DNA of 31,521 bases from Ectocarpus siliculosus. Taxonomy: Eukaryota; Sar; Phaeophyceae; Ectocarpales; Ectocarpaceae. The position numbers were made by a program, and so were the translations under genes. Positions 12,326-20,989 of the stretch are shown piece by piece. The notes beneath the pieces are model-generated. The model was not told the origin of the DNA, made no database searches, and saw nothing but the letters and a program-made list of their open reading frames with translations. Location of the stretch: the NCBI GenBank assembly GCA_000310025.1, contig FN649748.1, positions 1,419,312 to 1,450,832 on the forward strand, read 5' to 3'. Numbering within the stretch: position 1 is the stretch's first letter; each line of letters opens with the position of its first letter.

Positions 12326-13927
12326 GAAAGTCGAATCACAGGACAAGAACGGTCATCGGTAGCGATGCGAGAGTAGCGCAACAACGGTTGCACACGAATA
12401 AAAGCGAAGAAAAACAGTCTTAACTGGTTTGAAAGCAAGAAAGCGTGGCGTGTTCTCCGAAACGTACGTGTGTTCCTGCTGGCACGATCCATGTCGCACT
12501 CCCACTCCAGGCATCCCTCGCCACCCACCCCCCGCTTCACACCCTCCGCCCCCCATCCCCCCGCGTATTACAATCCGAAACCAACCCGCACGCGCCACCT
12601 CGCGCTGCTAACAAACTTGCAGGAGATGCTTAGAGCTAGAATACCGAGTTGCGACACAATCACAAGGCTCCGAAACAAACGGTAACGGCGGCGGCATTCC
12701 CCCCCCGGAAGCCTCGATATCTTCTTCTTCGGCGTCGGCAGGCGGCCTGCGAAGCAGGGCCTCCGCGGCGAACGGCAACCCCCTGGCCGCCACCGCCGGT
12801 AAGAGAGGGTGGACGTTTGCCAGAGCCGACCCCTGTGTTGGTCCAGGGCAACCAAATGGCAACGACAACGTTTGCACTCCATCACGCGCACACTCGAGTC
12901 AGTGCATGTTCACGTGACCGTGGTGTATCACCAACAACACCGTATCTTTGACATACCCACCAAATCCGCCTGTGTATAGTCTAGAGCACTCGCATACCGT
13001 AGTAGTAGTGCGAGTCATCGGACATCGAATTTATTGATGACTCCACAACCAGCAACAGCCGACCGATGTGCGCAACGAAAGCTCTATAAAAAGATGCAAA
13101 GACCTTTCCAGAGCCGCCCCTCTTTAGGCATTGATAGTCTGTTGGTCTGGGGGGATGTGCGATGACGCGCACTAGACGTTGTAGGCTCCTCATCATGGGT
13201 TTCCTTGCGTACGGGGTGTTTGCTAGGGTTTTCGAACGTTGTGCCCACTCGACATCACCAAGGAAATGTGGATTCTGCGCGTGATCCCCCCCCCGCGCGG
13301 CTGCAGTGCTCCATTCCACCGTACATGGCCATCGCCAGCCGGTCTTGACCGATCCCGACACGTTTTGTTAGCATGTGACTGTTACGACATGCAAGAAGAA
13401 GACGGGAAGAGCTACTACACCCACCCGATTGAACAACTTGCGCTCTCGCATATATTGTAGGTCTTATATCGGCGGCCTCCATGCTGCCATGGCGGCGAGA
13501 CACTGTTTCGAGCGAAACATCAACATCGAATCCGACAAGAGCAGAGGCAGCAGTGTCAATTGAGACGGGAGCGGGATCAGCGGCCGCAGCTCAGGCGGCG
13601 GCCATTGACGGCAACAACGTAGGCGCGGGAAAAAGGCGAGGACGCGGGGCCGCAGGGGATATTGACGCGGCTAGTGGTGGTGGAACTGTTGTGAGGAGCT
13701 TTTCGAGAAGTACTGCCGCGCGTGGTAAGACGGTGACGGCGGCGGCGGCGCACATGCAAGAGGCATCATCATCGTCGGGGGGAGAGAGGAATAGTTCTTC
13801 TTCTTCTACCGCCGCCGCCGCTGCCCCTGCGGCCGCCGCCCGGCTACCCGACCCTTCACGCCACAACGAGGGCGCTCCCGCGTGGATGAGGTCCGACCTC
13901 GCCGTCGATCGGGTGCGGGTGGATTGA
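2621..13927 (+). CDS. Multi-exon coiled-coil protein with low-complexity C-terminus
   Basis: Hand-chained exons: 2621-3127, 5078-5152, 5508-5591, 6002-6046, 6496-6526 (or to 6586), 7627-7747, 8568-8631, 9275-9360, 10103-10151, 10789-10821 (weak), 11532-11587, 11998-12081, 12623-12798, 13461-13927. Every junction is phase-compatible and the chain ends at TGA 13925-13927, giving about 625 aa (about 645 with the longer exon 5). Residues ~1-120 are low-complexity (Ala/Gln/Ser/Thr). The middle, from exon 1's end through exon 13's start, is a nearly continuous charged heptad-type coiled coil rich in E, K, R, L and A. The last ~200 residues are Gly/Ser/Ala-rich and disordered-looking. There is no catalytic motif, signal peptide or membrane segment. 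A structural or scaffold role (cytoskeletal, centrosomal or Golgi-like) is plausible for such architecture but unproven. The start at 2621 is supported by an upstream in-frame stop and an A at -3. Extra small exons may be missing. Confidence 0.72.
3304..3369. repeat. Two adjacent perfect 9-bp hairpins
   Basis: The first stem pairs 3304-3312 (AAGCAGGGG) with 3327-3335 around a 14-base loop. The second pairs 3346-3354 (CGCGGAGAG) with 3361-3369 around a 6-base loop. Read on the minus strand, an ATAAAAAGC string lies between the two stems. Together with the retroelement-like frame just upstream in that orientation, this could be part of an LTR, but no second LTR copy was found. Confidence 0.6.
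3989..4420 (-). mobile_element. Probable retroelement polyprotein C-terminal fragment, antisense in intron
   Basis: An open frame of 143 codons runs on the strand opposite to the host gene. It has a compact aromatic-rich segment (WYKARDGFWWLGKI, then FYVVRFLDDPGPVKL) and a following RGSWCLQ-like block (here SGSWCLQVHSG) near the C-terminus. This beta-rich Tudor/Agenet- or chromo-like module resembles, from memory, domains at the end of stramenopile retrotransposon polyproteins. No protease, reverse transcriptase, RNase H or integrase core is present, so it is a truncated copy at most. The frame itself is intact and ends in a natural stop. A domesticated or host-encoded small protein is the alternative. 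Confidence 0.45.
6719..6740. repeat. Perfect 10-bp hairpin in intron
   Basis: CCCTCCAGAT pairs with ATCTGGAGGG across a 2-base centre (AC). It lies in the intron between exons 5 and 6 of the coiled-coil gene. It could be a short palindrome left by an element. No function is inferred. Confidence 0.7.
7627..7747 (+). CDS. Exon 6 of the coiled-coil gene, with apparent GC donor
   Basis: Acceptor TTTGCAG|AG at 7626/7627; the donor reads TCAAG|GCAAGT at 7747/7748. The frame gives a strong coiled coil (VRELRALGETLRERDREL). With the GC donor, the split codon AG+G joins exon 7 (8568-8631) in the glutamate-rich frame (RETVQEQLSFTQERFEAA). A GT at 7752 would switch exon 7 to a basic, less heptad-like frame. 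The GC-AG reading is therefore favoured by phase and composition. Confidence 0.7.
10519..10605 (+). repeat. Two tandem copies of a 45-bp unit
   Basis: The units starting at 10519 and 10564 differ at only a few positions over their shared 42 bases. The period is a multiple of three, so open frames read a repeated 15-residue motif (RLAQPMxAWSAKA). The repeat lies inside an intron of the coiled-coil gene, so I call it a minisatellite and not coding. A small palindrome (AGTCGA TTG TCGACT) sits just before it at about 10505-10519. Confidence 0.7.
12292..12326. repeat. (GACA)n microsatellite
   Basis: About eight uninterrupted GACA units lie in the intron between exons 12 and 13 of the coiled-coil gene. 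Confidence 0.9.
12623..12798 (+). CDS. Exon 13 of the coiled-coil gene
   Basis: Acceptor ACTTGCAG|GAG and donor GCCG|GTAAGA. The first ~15 residues finish the coiled coil (LELEYRVATQSQ). The rest turns into a Gly/Asn/Ser/Ala-rich linker (NGNGGGIPPP, SISSSSASAGG). It starts with one base completing the codon left open by exon 12 and leaves one base for exon 14. Confidence 0.75.
13461..13927 (+). CDS. Terminal exon of the coiled-coil gene
   Basis: Acceptor ATTGTAG|GTC at 13460/13461; stop TGA at 13925-13927. It encodes about 155 residues of Ala/Gly/Ser-rich sequence with a basic patch (GKRRGRG) and a poly-Ser then poly-Ala run, ending in a more ordered tail (APAWMRSDLAVDRVRVD). The phase matches exon 13. 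The basic patch could be a nuclear or nucleic-acid-binding signal, but that is inference. Confidence 0.75.
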
Positions 13928-14372
13928 TTTGAGAAGGTCCGACTTGCCTTTCTTTGCGCTGTTGAATCTCAATCTCCACCTTGTTTGCAACTTTCTGTCT
14001 GCGCTGCGGGACACGTGGACGCGAATGAATGAGCGTTCGGCAATAATCTGTTGCGGAACCTTGACGTACTCATGCAGCCGCAGGGCCTGTTCGCAAGGTC
14101 TTCTGCCTTGTCGCATGCCCGGACAAAGAGGCTCTGGGACGCGCCATCGCGCACGTTTGTTGTTTGTTGCATATGGTTAGTAGTTGACTTCAGATAAAAA
14201 TGTCTCGATTAACTGCTGTACAATGTGTGCTCAGCACCCCTCCATCTTGGTACTGTTCCAACTGACGACCCGGACACGTTCCGCGGTCACAAACCCCTCC
14301 ACAGAGGGGTACAACATGGATATAAATAAAAAAGAGAACTAACCCCCCGAAAGATCAGACGTCGCACGCAAA
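13928..14372 (+). other. Downstream of the coiled-coil gene; likely 3' UTR then intergenic
   Basis: No exon is evident. An A/T-rich string (ATATAAATAAAAAAG) at about 14319-14333 lies ~40 bases before an ATG at 14373. It could be a TATA-like element of a small downstream gene or part of a polyadenylation region of the upstream gene. Confidence 0.35.
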
Positions 14373-14894
14373 ATGTCGGACAACGGAGATGGACGTAGAC
14401 GGAGCCCATTTTTCTCCCACTCAACACGCGAGGCCAAGCAACATGACCCAAACAAGCAGCATAAAAAAACCACTGACGAAGAAACAAGTGATACGATTGC
14501 TGTCATTATACCCCTACGACCGAGGTGGGTTCACCGCCGGGTTCGCACCGCACATGGCGTTTCCCCAGAAACACATACTACAACCTTGTGGGCACGGATA
14601 CCGACAAATACACCCAAATGCACAACCCACGGATGACACTGCACTCTCCTTTGCTAGAAGAAGCTGTGCTACTACCACCAGGCATCAACTGCTGTCGCAC
14701 ACTCCATTGTTTTCTTGGCGGTGAGTCAAGCGCACCCACCCGGATACATGAAGAATGATCCAGCGCGCCTCATTGTGGGGGTGCGGGAGTTCATGGTGCA
14801 GCCAGACACCATGACGACCCCCCAAAACCGTGGAGGAACCAGCGTGCGACCTCCTCCAACAAAGAGCCGGCCGCCTACAGCTGGCGATACTTAG
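14373..14894 (+). other. Small overlapping open frames, possible short gene
   Basis: The ATG at 14373 opens 87 codons with a hydrophilic start (MSDNGDGRRRSP). The ATG at 14748 opens 48 codons containing a protein-like stretch (NDPARLIVGVREFMVQ) and ending at TAG 14892-14894. GTGGGT at 14524 and GTGAGT at 14721 are possible donors, but I could not build a consistent spliced model. Three overlapping frames look equally open between 14389 and 14720, which argues against certainty. Confidence 0.2.
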
Positions 14895-17515
14895 AGCCGA
14901 CGCCCGCACACGACGGAGCTATGTGGTAGCGCGCAAGGAACCCACCAGTGGACGGAGAGAAGCGCACACAAAAACAAACAAAACCGAATGGTCGCGCAGA
15001 AGCACACAACCATAAAATGCAAGTATATCTGTACCGACCTCCGCGGCATCGAGAGGAGTGCAGACGTTCACCGCCCCAAAAACACACAATAGTGCATGAA
15101 CCCAACAGACCTACGCTAATGTCGTGGTTCGCCCACACCTACCCTACAAACAAACGAAGAGCACAAACATACGCACGCAAGCACACAGCCGGCTAGCGCG
15201 GTCGATGCTAATAATAAAAACACAAGCACACGCACGCATGCTCAGGTCGCGCCCTTGAAGAGGATGGAAAAGCTCGCACAAATTAGTTCGCTGTCAAGAA
15301 ATATTTTGTACGAAAACGAATACTACACCTACGCTAACAACGGCGTATGCACACACAAGTGCATATGTTCAAACACGCATGAGAGCAAAGACTTCCGTGA
15401 AACCAGCCCGTAGTACTCTTAAAATAACACGACAATTCCAGAAAATGTCGACAACGGCTTATATATATACGCGTGTGCTACAAGGCCCACAAACTTGAAC
15501 AACGCACCAGAGCAACTACTGCCGTAAAACCAGCCCATATAGAACTCTTAAAAAAAAGGTGCCAATTGTAGAAACCCGTTCGTATGTTCGCCGATGATCG
15601 AGACCGAAAAGCTCGCCGTGGGCTAGAGACAAGGCGTTTCGAATAAAATGAGGAGATGGCGACCGAACTTTTCTGATTGGCCACTATTTTTGAAAGGAAA
15701 TTTCATGTGGTCGCCAAATCCGTGGCCAACCGATAACGTCACCCACGGTCGTGACGTCACCTCTTGGGAAAAATAAAAAAAACTGCCAACAGCAGCCAGA
15801 AAACACAAACAAACACATGATACCCAAAAAAACTTGCCAGCAGCTCTGCCGCCACCGGCGCTGCCGCCGCTGCTGTGGCCGATTGAAAACCTCCAACCTA
15901 ATGTACGCCACCAAGGCCGTTTCTCGTGAACGTGAGGTGCTTGCACCAGACCACGGCGCTTTCGAGCGCTTTGTGACTGATCGAGTGGTCATTTGTTTGC
16001 GGTTTTGTCTTGCAACTACGGCGCTGAGTCCGGGCGCGCGCTCGGCGCCCGAAGCTCTTTCGGTCGATTCACCTAACGCAAGAACGATGTGAAAGCAGGT
16101 GCAACAAAGTGGGGGCGGCAGACAAAAACGAGATGGGATGAGGATAGAGGAACAACGGCAACGAAACAAAGCCATGTTTCTTAGTTCTCCCAGTTCGTTA
16201 CGGTCACTGCGGGCTGAGTTCGCAAAGGATCGGCCAGCGACACGGCTACCTGGTTGGGAAGACACACAGCAGCCCGGGCTGTTTGAGGTATCGCTAATGA
16301 GAGTGCTCGAAGAACATGAATACCAGCCGCAGCAACAATGACAACACGTGAAGTACATACAGAGGAAACAGGGCGCATGGTACACGCCGCAGATCACGAA
16401 AAATTACGTCAAGGAAACACACAGGTACATATGTGTGTGTGGAAAGGGCAGGTGCTAGTATTTTCCAGCGCTCAGTTTGTGTTTGTCTCACAACATCTCT
16501 TTCTTTTAGGCTCCCGAAAGGATTAAATGTTTCCTCGACGAACAACTGTGCCTGGGGCGACAAAGGGGGTATAACCACAAGTCTAGCTGCCGCTAGCTAA
16601 TCTTGGCGAAGTTATCGACGTTCTCCGCTGTCTCCCAAAAATGTTTCGTCACCATGGCCTTCACGTTTCTCGGGGGAAATTCACTGATATCCCCTATATA
16701 GAGCAAGAGGGGCTCTCTCCCGAAAGCGGATCTCCCTGCAGCTATTGTAGCTAGCTACAAACAATTTTTTTCTCGATGCACGTGTAGATGATGAGATCAT
16801 CGTGTACACGCCCTTGAACCCTCTATCAAGACTACCGTGACAGAGTCCAGAACGAAATCCCATTCTCATCCCCTTCGACTTTTATTTTATTTTATTTGTC
16901 TTCACTTCAAATCAGTGCTCAGCATTTGCGCCGTTTTGCACCAGCGCGTGGTCACACAGAAGAAGTGTTCCTCTCCCTGAGGCACCTACCCGCCCCGCTC
17001 CTGCGCCTTGTCTTCGATTCTTGATGCCAGAAGAGTGCACCACTCTCTTCCACGTGTGTACACACGACCTAACTAGCGCTTTTTTCCACCCCGACCAGGA
17101 ACGGAAGCGAGAGAAAACTTCACTTTGCAAGAAAATCTCGCTTACGCCGGGATTCGAACCCCTGACCCTGGGCATTACAAGAAACAGTTTTTGGTCCGAT
17201 TTTGGAAATGCACATTTTTTAACTGCAACTGTATTTCCGAACCTTACAAGAAACCGCCTTGGAAGGTTTTCGAGGATACCAACTAGATTAATCGGGACGG
17301 CCGGCTCCTTCGACTGCTGCTGTGGTTATATCTGTTTCGAACGGGTAGTCTCTCTTTGATTGTATGTAGATTTTCAATGTAAGAAATCCCATTCTCGCTA
17401 AAAAGTATACCACGTTCGGAATACCGGTACACCCCCTGGGCATGTTTAACTTCTAAATTCCTCGGAACGTTCCACGAAACTCTTCATTTCGTTCGTCGTA
17501 TGGAGAGGTTCTCAA
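14895..17515. other. Long stretch without a supportable gene
   Basis: The region contains CA/AC-rich sequence (14,950-15,400). An imperfect direct repeat lies at about 15400-15445 and 15523-15573 (AAACCAGCCC then ACTCTTAAAA). A perfect 16-bp palindrome sits at 16745-16760, and a TTTTA-rich tract near 16880. A 237-codon minus-strand open frame at 15684-16397 is Cys/Ser/Arg-rich with a hydrophobic stretch. It lacks convincing exon borders, so I do not call it a gene. Confidence 0.5.
17150..17160 (-). other. Perfect tRNA B-box (internal Pol III promoter) sequence without a tRNA
   Basis: On the minus strand the bases read GGTTCGAATCC, the canonical B box/T-loop core. The 5-bp T stem is not complete, and no D arm or matching acceptor stem is found in the ~70 bases upstream in that orientation. 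It may be a tRNA relic or part of a tRNA-derived repeat. Confidence 0.45.
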
Positions 17516-18202
17516 AACACGATTATGGTATAAACACCTTACAGTGTTCGCGAAAACATGAAGTAAATCTGAGCATGTAATCGAGCCAGGGCCGTTGGTG
17601 CGTATCGATCAGAGTTACAAGTAGGGACAGAGATCCATCGGTGGATCCACAACATGGATCTACAGATCTTGGTACTCTGAATTCCACCTGCTGACTTGAA
17701 AACCTTTGCTCGTTGAGCGACAAGGAGTTACCATCCCGCCTCAAACAAGCGACCGACCTCCTGACACAAGGCATACATACGCCTGCCGCCGGTGTGGCAA
17801 AGTATTATCTACTGCTGCAACAGTAGTGCACCAGATGCACGGCGGGCGAGCTATGCAGTTGCGTTCATCGGAAACTGCCCCGTAAAAAATGCGGGCAACA
17901 AATGCGTGCCGGTCACAGCAGCATTGACGGGACCAGCGTGATGGAAAAACATAGTTGCTGCTGCAAGCCAAAAATATCAAAATGTAGACAGAGAAAATCG
18001 GCGGCTGTTTGGAGTTACATGTGCAGAGGGGGCGGCCTGCTCAGGACCACCTACACATAACGTATTGCATACGCGTGCGTGCCCTCGTACGCCGCACCAA
18101 AACGATTATGGTATGAACACCTGCAAGTGTTCGCGAAAACATGACGTAAATCTGAGCAAATAAGCAAGCCAGTGCCCTTGGTGTGTATCGATCAGAGCTA
18201 CA
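17516..18202 (+). mobile_element. Element with ~100-bp terminal direct repeats and a recurring internal part
   Basis: 17516-17619 and 18099-18202 are direct repeats of each other, about 85% alike by eye, sharing for example GTGTTCGCGAAAACATGA and GTATCGATCAGAG. Between them lies a segment (17630-18060) that recurs at 20391-20863 without the terminal repeats. Two direct terminal repeats around a non-coding core resemble a small non-autonomous LTR-type element (TRIM-like). TG...CA ends and a target-site duplication could not be confirmed, and the core's independent recurrence is unusual for that class. Confidence 0.5.
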
Positions 18203-18567
18203 TGAACTGGCCGAAGTGTGTGCTCGACGACCTGAAGGCATTCGGGGCCGACCACGAATCTACGAAAACCGATCCATGTTGTCTCGGAATCCCGGTGCCG
18301 AAAGACACGGCACCGAAGTTAAAGTGGACGGAAGCCGCGAAGGTGGAGGGGGGAGTACCCTGGCATGCGGCGGTGCTGCAGCGAGCTGAAAGGTTCATGA
18401 CCTCCTGGCACGAGAAGGAAGAAGAGGCCAGCCGACAACGAGCGCTCAAACGAAACCACAAGCCAACAACCAATGGGGCGGGAGGGGGGCAGGAGACAGA
18501 CGACACGGCGAGGGAAGAAAGCAAACGAGAAGAGACGGATCGAGTGGCGCGATACGTGCCGGATTGA
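18202..18567 (+). CDS. Hypothetical protein or terminal exon, 121 aa
   Basis: The ATG at 18202 opens 121 codons ending at TGA 18565-18567. The N-terminal half mixes hydrophobic and charged residues like a folded domain (NWPKCVLDDLKAFGA, KLKWTEAAKVEGGVPW). A helix follows (VLQRAERFMTSWHEKEEEA), then a charged Glu/Arg/Lys-rich tail. It begins exactly where the terminal repeat ends, so it may be a flanking gene or part of the element. An acceptor ATCGATCAG|AGC just before the ATG means it could be a last exon. No family is recognised. Confidence 0.45.
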   Translation: MNWPKCVLDDLKAFGADHESTKTDPCCLGIPVPKDTAPKLKWTEAAKVEGGVPWHAAVLQRAERFMTSWHEKEEEASRQRALKRNHKPTTNGAGGGQETDDTAREESKREETDRVARYVPD

Positions 18568-19014
18568 AATTATTTTAGCCAATCCCCCCCCCCCAACGCT
18601 GCACCATTGCACCAACCCCCCAGTGATGACAATGTATCGCTGGTTGGTGGCCATGTTTGCGTGTTTGCTTGTTCGTTGGTGGTCTCTCCACCGTGTGCCT
18701 TTTTCTGTCTCTTATGTTGTTGTTTTTTCGGCCTGGTCCCTTTTTGTCCTCGCTCTTTTTTCATTTTATTTTCTCTTTCCTTAGGCCATTTGTTACGGTG
18801 TCTTTTTTGTTAGATCTTTTTTCCCCCAAAAGCGACGACCAAAAAAATTATCTACAAAAAAGATGACCCCCTTCTTGCCGTGCTGGTCCATCCTTTTTTC
18901 TATTCCGAGTCATCGACCGAAAAAAAGAGACCCTGCAACGGCCGGTTGGCACACATACATACACCTTCCACCGCTATGGTGTTTCGGTGATGTCTCCGCA
19001 TACAGTGAAGCAAC
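18568..19014 (+). other. Pyrimidine-rich spacer
   Basis: Bases 18690-18830 are strongly T-rich and C/T-rich on the plus strand, followed by A-rich sequence near 18840-18860. No gene is seen. It may be the 3' flank of the ORF at 18202. Confidence 0.45.
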
Positions 19015-19620
19015 AGCGATGACAAAAGCATCCGCCATGAGCTGTGTGTATGGTCCGTCTTGGGTGGTGGCTGTTAGAGACCACAGGGCGATTGGAGGCA
19101 CGGAAACTGAGGTGGCGAGGGTCAACAGCACGCCGGAAAAATACCCACCGCGCCAGCAACCAGTTTTTTTTGTTCTTTGGCCTGTGTCGCAACTTTGGTT
19201 TATCGATGCTCCCTCGCCACCCACTCCAGCACCAGCGATGACAAAGGTATCCGCCATGAGCTGTGTATGGTCCGCCTTGTGTGGTGGTTGATACAGACCA
19301 GGAGGCTGAAGGTCGCTCAAAAATTGTGAGCGCAAGAGTCGTGAACAAGCGGGAAAAATGACCCGCCTCGTCTGCAAGCAATTGTTTTTGCTCTTTCGCC
19401 GTGTCGCAACTTGGGTTCATCGATGCTCCCTCGCCACCCACTCCAGCATCAGCGATGACAAAGGTATCCGCCATGAGCTGCGCGTATGGTCCGTCTTGTG
19501 TGGTGGTTGACACAGATCAGGAGGCTATAGGGCGCCCAAAAGTTGGGTTCGCAAAAGTTGACAGCACACCAACAAAGACCCCCCGCTGCTGCGTTCAGAC
19601 TCTCGGCTCATTTGCCGCTT
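19015..19620 (+). repeat. ~218-bp tandem repeat, nearly three copies
   Basis: Units start at 19015, 19234 and 19451, each at AGCGATGACAAA, so the periods are 219 and 217. Each full unit ends in a conserved block (CGATGCTCCCTCGCCACCCA). The middle of the units is less alike. On the minus strand each unit opens a similar peptide (LMADTFVIAxAGVGGEGAS), but the second period is not a multiple of three, so it does not encode a simple protein repeat. The third copy is incomplete. Confidence 0.8.
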
Positions 19621-20247
19621 GTTTGCGCCGCACACATCGGGTTGTCCACTTGGTCCAGCCGAATGAAAAAACAACGCTACCGCTGATGGTACTGACTCTG
19701 CACCAGTCACATGACACAGCTCGTGTGAACACCGTTAGAGTTTGCGGGGATCAACCGTCGAGAGATTTGTAGGTAGCGTCATGAGGTTGCGACCAAAAAA
19801 AGACCACAGAAAAAGACAGCCCCGACTTATCCAAAACTGCCCTAGAAAAAGACGGATGGGCTGTCCACACCGTAAGAAGGGGTTCTGTGGCCAGTTGTCT
19901 TTTTTTGAGAAGGAAAAAAGAAAAAGACAGCTCCAAAACAAAACAGTAAGAAATGGCCTTTCTGTTTCCTTTTTATTTTTTTCTCTGTTTTCTCTGTTTT
20001 CTCTTTTTCTTTCTTTTTTTCTCTCTTCTTCTGTGCCAGATGGCCTTTGTCTCTGCTTGCGTTGTGAAGTACCAAGATTGAACCAAGGGGGTGTACCTCT
20101 TTCTCTCCGGCCCGTGATAGTGACTCCTAGTCTCAGCTGATACCTCGCATAGCGCGCAGAGAGAGTGGAGGACTCCAGAATATCTGTCGTTGATTTCTAT
20201 TGACTTGCGGACCCGTCGGGGCCAGTTTATTTGAGTGTACCTGTTAA

Positions 20248-20364
20248 GGGTAAGTTAACCTGTGACCACGGGAATCGACCGCGTCGAGTGTTGGATCAGT
20301 ACGGACATATGAAGGTACTGGGTAGAGAGAGATCGGAACGGTTTTTTTATGTGAAGACAACAAC
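20248..20364 (-). mobile_element. SINE-like tRNA-derived repeat, copy B
   Basis: The reverse complement of this segment matches 22770-22884 over about 115 bases, some 85-90% alike by eye, including CCGTTCCG, CAGTACCTTC, TGTCCGTACT and GTCGATTCCCGTGGTCACAG. It reads in the opposite direction to copy A. Its 5' side is preceded by an (AAC)n run on the plus strand at 20359-20377. Confidence 0.6.
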
Positions 20365-20390
20365 AACAACAACAACATCATCAAAGGGCT

Positions 20391-20863
20391 GAGATCCATC
20401 GCCCATAACATGACTTACAGCTGTCGGTATCTGATTTCGACAGTACATGCTGACTCGAAAACTTGCTACAAGCAGTATGTATCATCCAGCCTCAAATAAG
20501 CGACCGACCTCCGACGCGAGGCATACATACCCCACCGGTGTGGCACGGTATTCTCTACTCTGATGCAACAGTAGTGAACCGTGAACCGGATGCACGGCGG
20601 GCGAGCTTGCATACATTGTAGGCAGTTGCGTTAGTTGGTAACTGCTAGAAGATGCGGAGGAACAAATGCGTGCCGGCCTGATAGCAGCAGGACCAGCGTG
20701 TTGGCAACCCTCTGTGTTTGTGTGTGTACATATGCTCGTGGTACGTTGGAGTACGTAAGCATTGCTGCTGCAAGCAAAAACATCAAATCTAGACGGAGAA
20801 AAACCGGCGGCTACATGTGCATAGGGGAAGGACTGCTCAGGACAACCAAGTTCTACACACAAC
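20391..20863 (+). repeat. Second copy of the internal part of the terminal-repeat element
   Basis: The segment aligns with 17630-18060. Shared blocks include GAGATCCATCG, AAGCGACCGACCTCC, GGATGCACGGCGGGCGAGC (A/G change), AACAAATGCGTGCCGG and TTGCTGCTGCAAGC. An extra ~50 bases are inserted near 20708-20755. It lacks the flanking ~100-bp direct repeats seen around the first copy. It is non-coding in all frames. Confidence 0.65.
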
Positions 20864-20989
20864 ATGAGAGCACGGCGCTGGTGTTAATCGCGCGCCGATA
20901 TTCGCAAGCGTCCTGCGGCTTAAAAGAAGTACCGGCGCCGGTACATTTATCAAGACAAAAAACATCACCTGGAAAAAGAGTAGGGGACC

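Noticed and set aside
15684-16397. 237-codon minus-strand open frame with a hydrophobic segment
   Set aside because: Cys/Ser/Arg-rich composition, no convincing start or splice borders, and several open frames on both strands over the same bases.
17100-17230. tRNA gene suggested by GGTTCGAATCC
   Set aside because: No D arm, anticodon arm or pairing acceptor stem can be drawn, and the T stem is incomplete.
19015-19620. CRISPR-like array
   Set aside because: Units of ~218 bp with no short direct repeats and unique spacers, in a eukaryotic context.
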